Shown here in pieces: positions 25,491 through 35,030 of a stretch of DNA of 45,124 nt. The stretch is from assembly GCA_944350315.1 (NCBI GenBank), contig CALVON010000005.1, positions 1 to 45,124 on the forward strand. Reading direction: 5' to 3'. Numbering within the stretch: the first letter of the stretch is position 1; the number at the start of each line of letters is the position of its first letter. The notes beneath the pieces were generated by a model, which saw nothing but the letters and a program-made list of their open reading frames with translations, was not told the origin of the DNA and ran no database searches. The translations under genes and the position numbers were made by a program. The DNA is from an uncultured Bacilli bacterium. GTDB taxonomy: Bacteria; Bacillota_I; Bacilli_A; RF39; UBA660.

Positions 25491-27632
25491 GTGAAAAAAA
25501 TTGAGTTACTTGCTCCTGCTGGTAATATGGAGTGTTTAAAAGCAGCAGTTCAAGCCGGTTGCGATGCGGTATATTTTGGAGGAATTAAATTTGGAGCAAG
25601 AGCTTTTTCCAAAAATTTTACTGATTCTGAAATTATTGAAGCAATTAATTATTGCCATTTGTATGGTGTAAAAGCTTATATTACTGTAAACACTTTAATA
25701 TATGATAATGAAGTTGATGATTTTATAAAGTATATTGAATTTATTCACAAAAACAATGTTGATGCAATTATTATACAAGATTTAGGGATGTTTGATTTAG
25801 TTCGAAAAACATTTCCTAATCTTGAAATTCATGCCTCTACACAAATGCACATCCATAATTTAGATGGTACTAAATTAATGGAAGATTTAGGTATGAAAAG
25901 AGTAGTTCTTGCAAGAGAAACAGATTTATCAGAAATTAAATATATTAAGGAAAATTCTAATATTGATCTTGAAGTATTTGTTCATGGTGCTTTATGTATT
26001 AGTTATTCTGGCCAATGTCTTATGAGTAGTTTAATTGGTGGTAGAAGTGGCAATCGTGGTGCCTGTGCTGGTAGTTGTAGATTAAAATATGATGTTGTTG
26101 ATGCTAATGGCACAAAATTAAATGTTGATAATTATCCACTTAGTACTAAAGATTTGAATACTTTAGAGTCGGTTGGAAAATTGATAGAAATTGGTGTTAG
26201 TAGTCTTAAAATTGAAGGACGGATGAAGTCTAAAGAATATGTATATACAGTGGTCTCTTTGTATCGAGAGGCAATTGATAGTTATTATGATCATGGGAAA
26301 GTATATATAAATGATGATAAATTATTAAATCTTAAGAAAATATTTAATAGAGATTATACTAAGGGCTTTTTAAATAATGCTAATAGTATTGAGATGATTA
26401 ATGGATATCGTCCTAATCATATGGGAGTAGATATTGGAATAGTTGTTAATTTTAAAAAAAATATTGCATTCATCAAATTAACTGATAATTTATCAATAGG
26501 CAGTGGTCTTAGAGTTATTGGTGATAATCATGATGTGGGAATTAAAGTTAATAATTTTTACATTAATAATCATTTAGTGAAACGTGCTCATGCTGGTGAT
26601 ATTATAAGTATTCAAGTACATGATAAGGTTAATATTGGTGATAAAGTAGTAGTTACTTATGATAGTGACGTTGTTAATGATATAGAGACAGCGATGAAAA
26701 AGAACATTCGAAGAGTTTCAATTACAGGAAGATTTATTGGTAAAATAGGAAGAAAAAGTCATTTTATAATTAATGATGGTTTTAATAATATAGAGATTTT
26801 TGGTAATGTTATAGAAAAAGCTTTAAATAATCCTATTAAAGAAGAGACAATTAAAGAAAAACTAGAAAAAATAAATGATACTATATATGATTATGCTGAT
26901 ATCCAGATAGATATTGATGAAAATATTTTTATTTCTCTTACAGAGATTAATATACTAAGGAGAAAAGCTATTGATATGCTTAATGATAAAAGATTATATA
27001 AAACTAAATATAAAAAAGAAAAATATAATATTTTTGTGCCAGATTTTAAGAAAGAAAAAAAATTAACTTGTTTAGTTAATAAAAAAGAAGATATACATGA
27101 AGCGGGAAAAAAATTTGATATTATTTACTCATATAAAAAAGAAGACGGCTGCACATTAAAATTACCTAGAGTTATTCATAATTATCCAGATAATTTAGAA
27201 AATTGTTTAGTTGGAGAAATTGGAGCTTTTTACAAGGGAAAAAATTTAGATACAGATTTCTCTTTTAATGTTGTTAATTCTTATACAGTTGCATTCCTTC
27301 ATTCTATTGGTGCTAGAAAAATTACTTTATCATACGAAATGAATGATGAACAGATTAAAAATTTAATTAATAACTATCATGAGAGATATAAAAAACATCC
27401 TAATTTGGAATTAATTATTTCATCATATGAGGAAGTTATGGTTTCTAAAGTGAATTTGGAAGAATATTATCATAATAAGAACTTATACCTTAAAGATAGG
27501 TTTGGAAATAAATATCCAATTGTTGTTAGAGATAATTTAATGTATATTTATAATTATAGAAAGAGAGAATGTAATAGTAAACTTTATTATGATATGGGAA
27601 TAAATTCATTAAGGGTTAATGAAGATTTATAA
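25491..27632 (+). CDS. U32-family RNA hydroxylase/peptidase (RlhA/TrhP-like)
   Basis: A 713-residue U32 protein. The core signature EVFVHGALCISYSGQCLMSS is at 161-180, with Cys169, Cys176, Cys192 and Cys196 forming the cysteine cluster of this family. The N-terminus KKIELLAPAGNMECLKAAV and a long C-terminal part match the RlhA-type long form (with a DUF3656-like region). Characterised members hydroxylate RNA: RlhA modifies 23S C2501 and TrhP acts on tRNA wobble uridine; older names are 'collagenase' or 'peptidase U32'. The GTG at 25491 follows GGGGTGATATT; an upstream TTG frame extension at 25461 is rejected. Confidence 0.85.
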   Translation: MKKIELLAPAGNMECLKAAVQAGCDAVYFGGIKFGARAFSKNFTDSEIIEAINYCHLYGVKAYITVNTLIYDNEVDDFIKYIEFIHKNNVDAIIIQDLGMFDLVRKTFPNLEIHASTQMHIHNLDGTKLMEDLGMKRVVLARETDLSEIKYIKENSNIDLEVFVHGALCISYSGQCLMSSLIGGRSGNRGACAGSCRLKYDVVDANGTKLNVDNYPLSTKDLNTLESVGKLIEIGVSSLKIEGRMKSKEYVYTVVSLYREAIDSYYDHGKVYINDDKLLNLKKIFNRDYTKGFLNNANSIEMINGYRPNHMGVDIGIVVNFKKNIAFIKLTDNLSIGSGLRVIGDNHDVGIKVNNFYINNHLVKRAHAGDIISIQVHDKVNIGDKVVVTYDSDVVNDIETAMKKNIRRVSITGRFIGKIGRKSHFIINDGFNNIEIFGNVIEKALNNPIKEETIKEKLEKINDTIYDYADIQIDIDENIFISLTEINILRRKAIDMLNDKRLYKTKYKKEKYNIFVPDFKKEKKLTCLVNKKEDIHEAGKKFDIIYSYKKEDGCTLKLPRVIHNYPDNLENCLVGEIGAFYKGKNLDTDFSFNVVNSYTVAFLHSIGARKITLSYEMNDEQIKNLINNYHERYKKHPNLELIISSYEEVMVSKVNLEEYYHNKNLYLKDRFGNKYPIVVRDNLMYIYNYRKRECNSKLYYDMGINSLRVNEDL

Positions 27633-27651
27633 TTTATATATATTTTGTATT

Positions 27652-28326
27652 TTATTTCAAATAATATTTTACTTTTTTTTCCGAATCAACAGTTAAAAGT
27701 AAAATATTATTTTTAGTTTTACCAATTATTTTTAGTTCATGATTTATCCATGATTCATCTACTTTGGCCAATTTTAAATTTTCTTTTATTATACTACCAT
27801 CGATAATTAGATTATAGACAAGTCCTTTATTTGGTGGTTTAATATTTAAATCCTTTCTGCTGGTTGTTTTTTTTTCTTCTTTTGGCTCAAAACTTATCTT
27901 TCCATTGGGTTCTAAAATAGCATTACAAATATCATCTAAATTAAAGTAGCCATTTAATCTAGCTTCTGTTTCTAGGTCATTGATAGTTATTTTATTTTTA
28001 GACATATTTTTTCTAATTATTTTTCCTTTTTCTATTAAGGGTGTTTCTTTTCCATCAAAAAAATTTCTTAATTTAATACTTTTTAACGATGCATATGAGA
28101 TAAATATGGAGGTAATAAAATAAATTAATAAACTTGTAAGACCTGATAAAACGTTTTTTTCTATATCAAGGGAAATATCAGCAACTATTGATCCTATGGT
28201 TATTCCGGTTATATAATCAAACATATTCATTTGTGATACTTGCTTTTTCCCCATTAATTTAAACATAATAAATACTATTATTAGTACTGTCGTGGTTCTA
28301 TATATTACATTCAATATTTCATTCAT
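27652..28326 (-). CDS. YetF/DUF421-family membrane protein
   Basis: A 224-residue protein with three N-terminal membrane helices (about 5-85) and then a small soluble domain (about 95-224). LMGKKQVSQMNMFDYITGI followed by IGSIVAD is the DUF421 signature; the second half (MSKNKITINDLETEARLNGY and GLVYNLIIDGSIIKENL) is the YetF C-terminal domain. B. subtilis relatives are sporulation- or stress-controlled membrane proteins, some linked to germination. The ATG at 28326 follows GGTGAATAAT; an earlier in-frame ATG at 28338 lacks a site. It is monocistronic and convergent with the U32 gene. Confidence 0.8.
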   Translation of the reverse strand: MNEILNVIYRTTTVLIIVFIMFKLMGKKQVSQMNMFDYITGITIGSIVADISLDIEKNVLSGLTSLLIYFITSIFISYASLKSIKLRNFFDGKETPLIEKGKIIRKNMSKNKITINDLETEARLNGYFNLDDICNAILEPNGKISFEPKEEKKTTSRKDLNIKPPNKGLVYNLIIDGSIIKENLKLAKVDESWINHELKIIGKTKNNILLLTVDSEKKVKYYLK

Positions 28327-28358
28327 ATTATTCACCATTTTTATTATTAACAGAAAAA

Positions 28359-28383
28359 AAGTACATATTCATTTTATGTACTT
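28359..28383 (-). terminator. Terminator of valS
   Basis: A 9-bp perfect stem (AAGTACATA with its complement), a 7-nt loop, then seven T on the minus strand; it overlaps the valS stop codon at 28382-28384. Confidence 0.75.
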
Positions 28384-30922
28384 ATTTTATATTTAACTTT
28401 TGATTAATTTCTTGTAATCTCTCTTCTTCCTTTTTTAACAATGTACGATCGTTTTCAACGACATTGGCTGGTGCTTTTTTTACATAATTTTCATTTGCTA
28501 GTAATTTTTTTCTTCTATCTATAGAAGTAACTAATTTTTCTTTTTCTTTAGTAAGATTTTCTAATTCTTTTTGATGATCCACTTCATCATTATACAAAAT
28601 ATCAAGTTCTAAATCCTCTAATTTTACTTTTTCTATTAGTGTATATTTAGTTTCTTCACTTATTTTGTCATTTAATTTTAACATGTCTAGAACTAGTTTA
28701 GATAATTCTTCATTTTCTATATGATTTATTATTTGAAAATTTTTAATGTTTAATTCTTTTTTCTTATTTCTAAATAAAGTAATAAATTCAATCGCATTAT
28801 CTATTTCTTTTGTTTCTGTATCATATTTTTTATTATATTCAGGGTATGAAGATATCATGATTGCTTCTGAATCTTTAATTGGTAATTCATTATATAATTC
28901 ATCGGTTACAAATGGCATAAATGGTTGAAGCATTTTTAAAATTCCAGTTAATACGTAGCATAAAGTAGATTTTGTTGAGTTGTCTTTTATAGAAAACTTA
29001 GCCATTTCTATGTAGTTATCACAAAAGTTTGACCAGGTAAATGTATAAATGGTATTAGCGGCATTGTTAAATTCATATTTATCCATATATTTAGTTACTT
29101 CTTTAACTGCCTTCTGATATTTTGCTAAAATCCATTTATCTGTCAAATTTAAATTTTCTAATTTTATTTCTTTTAAATCTTCAATATTCAGTAAAACAAA
29201 TCTTGTGGCATTCCATAATTTGTTAATAAAATTCCAGGTTGCTTTTATTTTATCTTCATCAAAGCGAATGTCTGTTCCGTTAGCGGCTGTTGTCGTTAGG
29301 TAGTATCTTAAGGCATCAGCACCATATTCGTCACACATATCCATAGGATCTACTCCATTACCTAAGGATTTAGAAAACTTTCTCCCTTGTTTATCTCTGA
29401 TTAATCCATGAATTAAGCAATCTTTAAATGGCCTTTTTCCCGTAAATTCTAAAGATTGAAAAGTCATTCTATTAACCCAAAATGGTATTATATCATATCC
29501 TGTAACTAAACAATTATTAGGAAAATATCTTTTCATATCAGCTGTATCTTCTGGCCAACCAAGTGTAGAAAATGGCCATAGGGCAGATGAAAACCATGTA
29601 TCTAGTACATCTGGATCTTGAACCCACCCTTCTTCTTTTGGTGCTTCCATTCCACAATATATTTCTTCATCTTTATACCACACAGGAATTCGATGCCCCC
29701 ACCATAACTGACGTGAAATACACCAGTCATAAGTTATTTCCATCCAGTGGTTCATTATTTTTTCATATCTTGATGGAACAAAATTTACTTTTGTATCTTT
29801 ATTTTTTTGATTTTTTAAAACGGCATCTGCAAGAGGACGCATTTTAACAAACCATTGTTTAGATAAATATGGCTCAATTACTGCATCACTTCTTTCAGAG
29901 TGTCCGACAGAATGGGTCATTTCTTCAATGCTAATTAATAAGTCTGCATCTTTTAGGTCTTTTACTAGCTCCTCGCGGCATCTTTCTCTGGTCATTCCTT
30001 GATATTTTCCGGCTTTATCATTCATCGTTGCATCTGGATTCATAACGACAATTCTTTCTAAATTATGACGATTTCCCACTTCAAAATCATTTGGATCATG
30101 GGCAGGTGTTATTTTAACAACACCAGTGCCAAACTCAGGATCTGCGTGTTCATCTGTAATAATTGGGATAGGCTTATTAACTATTGGAAGAATAACATTT
30201 TTTCCAACATATTTAAGATATCTTTCATCGTTTGGATTTACTGCTACAGCTGTATCTCCAAATAGTGTTTCAGGTCTTGTTGTGGCAATATCTAAGTATT
30301 TATTTGTTCCCTCTATATAGTATTTTATGTGATAAAAAGCGCCTTTATCTTCTTTGTATATTACTTCTTCAGTTGAGAGAGCAGTTAATTGAACTGGATC
30401 CCAATTGATTATTTTTTCACCACGATAAATTAACCCTTTGTTATATAGATCTACGAATACTTTTCTGACTGCTTTATTTAATCCTTCATCTAAGGTAAAT
30501 CTTTCTTTGGTATAGTCTAAGCTAAGACCTAATCTAGCCCATTGTTCATGAATTTTCTTAGCATATTCTTCTTTCCATGACCATGCGTGTTCTAGCCACT
30601 GTTCCCTAGTTAATTTACGAGGATTAATGCCTTCATTTCTTAGTCTAGCATCTACCTTAGCTTGAGTGGCAATACCGGCATGATCCATACCAGGCAACCA
30701 TAGACAGTCGAATCCTTTCATTCTTTTATAACGAATTATTATATCTTGTATTGCGGTATCCCATGCATGCCCTAAGTGCAATTTCCCAGTAACATTTGGA
30801 GGTGGAATTACTATACAATATGGCTCTTTATTTAAGTCTCCACTATTAAAATATTCACGCTCTTGCCAATTTTCATATTTTTCTTTTTCTACTTCAGTAT
30901 GATTGTATTTTTTATCTATCAT
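28382..30922 (-). CDS. valS: Valyl-tRNA synthetase
   Basis: An 846-residue class I synthetase. HLGH is at 49-52 in [14 protein letters not shown], an editing (CP1) domain follows with [17 protein letters not shown], and the KMSKS loop is KFSKS within [11 protein letters not shown] (about 520). The C-terminal end is a Lys/Glu coiled coil (about 775-846), as in bacterial ValRS. The enzyme charges tRNA-Val. Its first codons overlap the end of the upstream HD gene by 11 nt. Both lie behind a valine-specific T-box, so it is induced when tRNA-Val is uncharged. Confidence 0.97.
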   Translation of the reverse strand: MIDKKYNHTEVEKEKYENWQEREYFNSGDLNKEPYCIVIPPPNVTGKLHLGHAWDTAIQDIIIRYKRMKGFDCLWLPGMDHAGIATQAKVDARLRNEGINPRKLTREQWLEHAWSWKEEYAKKIHEQWARLGLSLDYTKERFTLDEGLNKAVRKVFVDLYNKGLIYRGEKIINWDPVQLTALSTEEVIYKEDKGAFYHIKYYIEGTNKYLDIATTRPETLFGDTAVAVNPNDERYLKYVGKNVILPIVNKPIPIITDEHADPEFGTGVVKITPAHDPNDFEVGNRHNLERIVVMNPDATMNDKAGKYQGMTRERCREELVKDLKDADLLISIEEMTHSVGHSERSDAVIEPYLSKQWFVKMRPLADAVLKNQKNKDTKVNFVPSRYEKIMNHWMEITYDWCISRQLWWGHRIPVWYKDEEIYCGMEAPKEEGWVQDPDVLDTWFSSALWPFSTLGWPEDTADMKRYFPNNCLVTGYDIIPFWVNRMTFQSLEFTGKRPFKDCLIHGLIRDKQGRKFSKSLGNGVDPMDMCDEYGADALRYYLTTTAANGTDIRFDEDKIKATWNFINKLWNATRFVLLNIEDLKEIKLENLNLTDKWILAKYQKAVKEVTKYMDKYEFNNAANTIYTFTWSNFCDNYIEMAKFSIKDNSTKSTLCYVLTGILKMLQPFMPFVTDELYNELPIKDSEAIMISSYPEYNKKYDTETKEIDNAIEFITLFRNKKKELNIKNFQIINHIENEELSKLVLDMLKLNDKISEETKYTLIEKVKLEDLELDILYNDEVDHQKELENLTKEKEKLVTSIDRRKKLLANENYVKKAPANVVENDRTLLKKEEERLQEINQKLNIK

Positions 30923-31634
30923 TTATATCAATCCTTTCTTTAAGATAATTACTTGTTTCATCTAAGATTTCTTTAAAATTTTCTTTATCAATTATTCTTT
31001 GATAAATTTTATCTAAATACCTCTCTTGGTATATAATTTTATATGATATAGCAAAATTTAAGTCATAAATTAAACTAAATACAGCTGCAAGATTATCATT
31101 TTTATTAATGATATATTTCTTATCAACTACTTTCTTATTTCTTATTATTGTTTTAATTTTTTCATTAACTTTACTATTATCTTGTAATAATTTATCTTTT
31201 ATACTACTATTGCCTAGTGCATTTAGAATATCTATTTTATCTGCATCTCTAATCATTTTACAAAATAGTAATTCTCTTTCATTTAGTCCTTTTTCAATAC
31301 TAAATTTACTATGATTTTTTATAGCTTTATAGACTAATTGACTATCCTCTTTAGTAATATTAAATTTTTTCATTAATCCTTGTTTTAACAAAAGATCAGC
31401 TCCATAATCTCCATGGTCTTGGTCATTATTATATTTTTTATCATCTTTTTTTATTTTTCCAATATCATGGAGTAATCCTATAGTTTTAGCAAGTTCTATA
31501 TCTTCTTTGATTAAATTTAGTGATTTCCCTATAATTTCCATATTATGCATCACTCGATAACTATGATAATATTTATATTCAGCAGACTTATCAAATCTTC
31601 TATATTCTTTAACATAATTGTCGAAATAATCCAT
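30912..31634 (-). CDS. HD-domain phosphohydrolase, first gene behind the valine T-box
   Basis: A 240-residue HD-superfamily protein. Metal ligands appear as HSYRVMHN (His24), the HD pair in LLHDIGK (56-57), NHSK (His near 108) and RDADKIDIL (Asp near 129). The layout resembles small HD phosphohydrolases that act on nucleotides, but no substrate can be read. Both active-site halves look intact. It lies directly after a T-box riboswitch and overlaps valS by 11 nt, so its synthesis is tied to valine starvation. A paralogue sits on the other side of the T-box (31939-32706). Confidence 0.75.
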   Translation of the reverse strand: MDYFDNYVKEYRRFDKSAEYKYYHSYRVMHNMEIIGKSLNLIKEDIELAKTIGLLHDIGKIKKDDKKYNNDQDHGDYGADLLLKQGLMKKFNITKEDSQLVYKAIKNHSKFSIEKGLNERELLFCKMIRDADKIDILNALGNSSIKDKLLQDNSKVNEKIKTIIRNKKVVDKKYIINKNDNLAAVFSLIYDLNFAISYKIIYQERYLDKIYQRIIDKENFKEILDETSNYLKERIDINDR

Positions 31635-31660
31635 TACAGTTCACCTCATTTGCTATAATT

Positions 31661-31880
31661 AAAAAAATCTATAATGAAAGGGCGAGAAATCCCGTGGTAC
31701 CACCTTTCTTATAGATTTATCTATCACTCATTCTTTTAACGGAGAAATCCGTTATATCCTACTTCATTCAGATATAAAACTCGCGAGCTACATTCTGACA
31801 ATTTAATTATTAGTTTGCACCTGCCACTAACTCTCTTTAAATTAAATTTGTCTTACTCCTCTCGGTCTTGGTTTTTAATG
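31661..31880 (-). promoter_or_regulatory. T-box riboswitch with a valine (GUA) specifier
   Basis: Leader on the minus strand. The T-box core TGGTACCACG is at 31693-31702. Stem I has the upper helix GACAAAT/ATTGTC and a loop ending in GTA followed by a purine just below it; the specifier GTA is at 31789-31791 and codes for valine. AGAGAG and GGTGCAA elements are present in the stem I arm. The terminator stem pairs 31667-31682 with 31703-31716 and ends in seven T (31661-31667). The competing antiterminator uses the T-box. It controls an HD-domain gene and valS. Confidence 0.92.
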
Positions 31881-31885
31881 TTTGT

Positions 31886-31913
31886 ATTATATCATAGATA
31901 TTTAAATTTTCAA
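31886..31913 (-). promoter_or_regulatory. Promoter of the T-box leader
   Basis: TTGAAA (31908-31913), a 16-bp spacer and TG-A-TATAAT (TATAAT at 31886-31891) on the minus strand. Predicted start is near 31879, just before stem I. Confidence 0.7.
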
Positions 31914-31938
31914 ATATTAATTTAACTTTTTTATATAT

Positions 31939-32706
31939 TTAGTTAGTTGGTTGTTCCATAATTACTATTTTTTTCTGTATATAGTTTTTTAAAACTAATT
32001 CAATTTGTTTAAAAAACTTTTCTATTTTATGGTCTTCAAATAGTAAAGAATTAATTATTTTTTCAACATACTGATTTTCTGCTACTAATAAGTAACTAGT
32101 AGTATAATTTAGGCCAAATAAATTTGATAAACAAATTAATACGCTATCGGCATTATTATCGCTAACCTTGTTGTTTAGTGGCCTAAATAATTTAAATTCA
32201 TTATATACTAATGTAGTTGGATATGTGTTTATTCGATTATCTATATATGGATAATTTATAACCATCCTAAGTTCTTCTAAGCGGTAAACATCTTTCATAA
32301 TGTTACATATTTGAGTAGTCTTTTCATCTATATTTTTGGGCAATCCATCTTTATTGTGACAAAAAATAGCCAATTTTATTATATTATCATATTTAGTATC
32401 TTCAATCATTTTTCTAATTAGTCCATCATCAAATAATATTTCAATTGACTTCATAGTACTATCTTCTTCAAAATTATCTAAATAATTATGATTTTTTTGC
32501 TCAAAATTTCCTATATCATGAAAAAGGGCAATTAATTGTATAACAATAATTTCTTCAGTGGAAAAAACGCCTAGATTCTCGGCAATGATTTTAGCTAAAT
32601 CCATAGATTTTAGTGAATGAAAATATTTAGCTTTTGCCCATGTATTATTCATGTCTATTTTTTTTATATATTCTTCAAAGTATTTTAATAATTTACTGCT
32701 TTTCAT
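31939..32706 (-). CDS. HD-domain protein paralogue
   Basis: A 255-residue HD-superfamily protein. HSLKSMD (His30), LFHDIGN with the HD pair at 63-64, a CHNKDG His near 116 and a KDVYRLEELR Asp are aligned with the neighbour at 30912-31634, so the two are diverged paralogues. The ATG at 32706 is chosen because AGAGGAT lies about 6 nt upstream; the ATG at 32721 would put this site inside the gene. The later half has no domain I recognise. It is outside the T-box unit and probably has its own promoter in the AT-rich region after 32722. Confidence 0.65.
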   Translation of the reverse strand: MKSSKLLKYFEEYIKKIDMNNTWAKAKYFHSLKSMDLAKIIAENLGVFSTEEIIVIQLIALFHDIGNFEQKNHNYLDNFEEDSTMKSIEILFDDGLIRKMIEDTKYDNIIKLAIFCHNKDGLPKNIDEKTTQICNIMKDVYRLEELRMVINYPYIDNRINTYPTTLVYNEFKLFRPLNNKVSDNNADSVLICLSNLFGLNYTTSYLLVAENQYVEKIINSLLFEDHKIEKFFKQIELVLKNYIQKKIVIMEQPTN

Positions 32707-32848
32707 ATTATCCTCTTTCATACATCATTATATATAAAACAAATATATTTTATTGTTTTTATAATTAATTAATCATTTATTTGATATAAGTATATAACAA
32801 ATATAATTATTTTTCAATAATTTTAAAGAGAAGAATTTTAAAAAATAT

Positions 32849-32885
32849 TGGTAATTTTTGGTAAAAATCTTACCAGGTATGGTAA
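32849..32885 (+). promoter_or_regulatory. Operator cluster of four TGGTAA half-sites
   Basis: TGGTAA at 32849, 32859 and 32880 and the inverted TTACCA at 32870, with spacers of 4, 5 and 4 bp, form two overlapping palindromes. They lie about 40 bp upstream of a TATAAT at 32924-32929 and the XRE-family gene. An autoregulatory operator is the simplest reading. Confidence 0.55.
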
Positions 32886-32951
32886 TATTTTGATAATGAA
32901 GCAAATATTATGCTTGATTTTATTATAATGGTTTTGGTGAGGGAGGTATTT

Positions 32952-33290
32952 ATGGATTTAGGAAGTAAAATCAAGAACATTAGATATAATAACAATGTTA
33001 GTCAGGATGAAATGGCTAAAATTTTAAAGATTAATAGAAATTATTTATCTAGAATTGAGACAAATAAATCTTTACCAACATCAGAGGTATTGATGAGATT
33101 ATCTGAAACATTTAATATAAGCATTGATTCTTTGCTCGGTGTTAATCTAGATGGTAAGGACGGAGCTGAAGTTAAAATTGGCAAAATAAAAAAAATAACT
33201 CAATACTGTTCTTATCTTTCTAATTCTGAATTGGATTTTGTAGTTAATATGCTTTGTGTAATGACTAGTAACTCAAAAAATAATCTATAA
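32952..33290 (+). CDS. XRE-family transcriptional regulator
   Basis: A 112-residue DNA-binding protein. Residues about 4-60 form a Cro/CI-type helix-turn-helix (IKNIRYNNNVSQDEMAKILK, then RNYLSRIETNKSLP). The C-terminal half is short and may dimerise. The ATG at 32952 follows GGGAGGTATTT; earlier in-frame ATGs lie in the promoter. It is monocistronic with its own terminator. The half-sites upstream suggest autoregulation. The neighbours (HD gene on the other strand, murF downstream) are possible targets. Confidence 0.85.
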   Translation: MDLGSKIKNIRYNNNVSQDEMAKILKINRNYLSRIETNKSLPTSEVLMRLSETFNISIDSLLGVNLDGKDGAEVKIGKIKKITQYCSYLSNSELDFVVNMLCVMTSNSKNNL

Positions 33291-33326
33291 TTTAAATATT
33301 GTTATATTATTGGATGTTTATTAATT

Positions 33327-33371
33327 ATTTACCCATATTTTAGATTTATATAGATATGAGTAAATTTTTTT
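33327..33371 (+). terminator. Terminator of the XRE gene
   Basis: ATTTAC-c-CATAT paired with ATATG-a-GTAAAT, then a run of seven T (33365-33371). Confidence 0.6.
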
Positions 33372-33384
33372 ATTTAGAAAAATA

Positions 33385-33393
33385 TGATATAAT
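33385..33393 (+). promoter_or_regulatory. Extended -10 promoter of murF
   Basis: TG-A-TATAAT, with no clear -35; start predicted about 15 nt before the ribosome binding site AAGGAGAG. Confidence 0.5.
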
Positions 33394-33414
33394 AAATTAA
33401 AGGAGAGTTAAGAG

Positions 33415-34761
33415 ATGATTAGTGTAAATGACATTTTAAATATATGTTCTGGAATATTATTTTCTGGTAAAAAGAATATTGTGTGTAAAAATTTTACTAA
33501 TGATACAAGAAAAATTAATAATAATTTTGATGTTTATGTTGGTATTAAGGGTGAAAATTATGATGGAAATTTTTTTTATAAGGAAGCTTTTAATAAAGGA
33601 GTTAAAGTATGTATATTAGATAATGAAGAGGTCATTGATAAAAAAAATGATAATGAAACTATTATTTTAGTTGAAGATACTGTTGAGGCTATTTCAAAAT
33701 TAGCAAAATACAAGCGAGAACTATATGATATAGCTGTTGTTGCTATTACTGGTAGTGTTGGAAAAACTTCTGTTAAAGATATGATATATACTGTTTTAAG
33801 TAGTGAATATAAAGTATTACGTACTGAGGGTAATATGAATAATCATATTGGCGTTCCATTAACTATTCTATCATTAGATGATCATGATATTTTAGTTGTT
33901 GAGATGGGAATGAATCATTTTAATGAATTGCATGCTCTATCAAATATTGTTAAACCTACTATCGCTGTTATTACAAATATTGGAACGGCACATATTGGTA
34001 ATTTAGGAAGTAGAGAAAATATATTAAAGGCAAAATTAGAAATAATAGATGGAATGTATAATGGAACTTTGATTATCAATAATGATAATGACTTATTAAG
34101 AACCGTTAAATACGATAATTTGATTACTATTGGTATAGAAAATGATAGTGATTATGTAGCTAAAGATATTGAAATGAAGGCATTTTCTTCTGAATTTTAT
34201 ATTGATGATGAGTATGTTTCTTTGCCTGTAGGTAGTTTAGCTTTTGTTTATAATGCCTTATTTGCATATGCTGTAGGTAGAAAATTAGGAATTGATAAAA
34301 AAAATATTGTTAGTTCACTAGAAAAATTTAAATTGAGTCCTCATAGATTAGAGGTAATAAATGAAAATGACTATACTATAATAGATGATACTTATAATGC
34401 AAGTTTAGATTCTGTTAAAAATTCTTTATCTTTACTATCTAAAGTAGATGGCCGAAAAGTATTTATTTTTGCTGATATATTGGAGGCAGATGAATTTGGT
34501 GAAAAAATACATCAAAATGTTGCTGATATTTGTATTGAAAATAATATTGATGTTATTATATGTATTGGAGTGTTAGCAAAAATCACATATACTAAATTAA
34601 AAGATAATAATGCAATCTGTTATTATTTTGAAAGCAATAAAGAGGCAATTAAAGAAATAGATAAGATTGTCGTAAAAAATGATACTATTTTAGTTAAGGG
34701 ATCACATTCTATGAATTTATTAGAAATTGTTAATTACCTTAGAAATAAAAAAAATCCATAA
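33415..34761 (+). CDS. murF: UDP-MurNAc-tripeptide--D-alanyl-D-alanine ligase
   Basis: A 448-residue Mur ligase. The P-loop GSVGKTS is at 113-119, then NMNNHIGVPLTI (substrate contacts), VVEMGMNHFNEL, and the C-terminal domain with IDDTYNASLDSVKNSL. It adds D-Ala-D-Ala to the UDP-MurNAc-tripeptide, the last cytoplasmic step of peptidoglycan precursor synthesis, and so uses the product of alr. The ribosome binding site is AAGGAGAG. It is alone, with its own promoter and a terminator that overlaps its stop codon. Confidence 0.95.
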   Translation: MISVNDILNICSGILFSGKKNIVCKNFTNDTRKINNNFDVYVGIKGENYDGNFFYKEAFNKGVKVCILDNEEVIDKKNDNETIILVEDTVEAISKLAKYKRELYDIAVVAITGSVGKTSVKDMIYTVLSSEYKVLRTEGNMNNHIGVPLTILSLDDHDILVVEMGMNHFNELHALSNIVKPTIAVITNIGTAHIGNLGSRENILKAKLEIIDGMYNGTLIINNDNDLLRTVKYDNLITIGIENDSDYVAKDIEMKAFSSEFYIDDEYVSLPVGSLAFVYNALFAYAVGRKLGIDKKNIVSSLEKFKLSPHRLEVINENDYTIIDDTYNASLDSVKNSLSLLSKVDGRKVFIFADILEADEFGEKIHQNVADICIENNIDVIICIGVLAKITYTKLKDNNAICYYFESNKEAIKEIDKIVVKNDTILVKGSHSMNLLEIVNYLRNKKNP

Positions 34762-34777
34762 TGCCATGCTTATGGAT
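34754..34777. terminator. Shared terminator of murF and tRNA-His
   Basis: ATCCATAA-8 nt-TTATGGAT perfect stem with T-runs on both sides. The murF TAA stop (34759-34761) lies in the left arm; the hairpin also ends the opposing tRNA-His transcript. Confidence 0.75.
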
Positions 34778-34791
34778 ATTTTTTCAATTAA

Positions 34792-34867
34792 TGGGACGGA
34801 TTGTGGGAATCGAACCCACGTATAATGGAACCACAATCCACCGTGTTAACCACTTCACCAAATCCGC
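34792..34867 (-). tRNA. tRNA-His (GTG)
   Basis: A full cloverleaf on the minus strand: acceptor GCGGATT/AATCCGT, D-arm GTG/CAC, anticodon loop TTGTGGT (anticodon GTG), a 5-nt variable loop and T-arm GTGGG/CCCAC with TTCGATT. Discriminator C73 and an encoded CCA are present. The base before the acceptor (34868) is G on the minus strand, giving the G-1 opposite C73 that is specific to tRNA-His. Confidence 0.97.
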
Positions 34868-34880
34868 CAGTACGTAGCTA

Positions 34881-34909
34881 ATTATAACAGTTATAAATTA
34901 TTTTGTCAA
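34881..34909 (-). promoter_or_regulatory. Promoter of tRNA-His
   Basis: Perfect TTGACA (34904-34909), 17-bp spacer, TATAAT (34881-34886), with an extended TG. Confidence 0.85.
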
Positions 34910-35030
34910 TGTTATTACAAAATTAATTGCTAATTTTAGAAAATTAATTATAATACAAAGTGAAAAGATAAATTTTACTTTTCAAAGTCAATTTTTTTTA
35001 AAATAATTTTTTTCTGGGATATTAATGATT

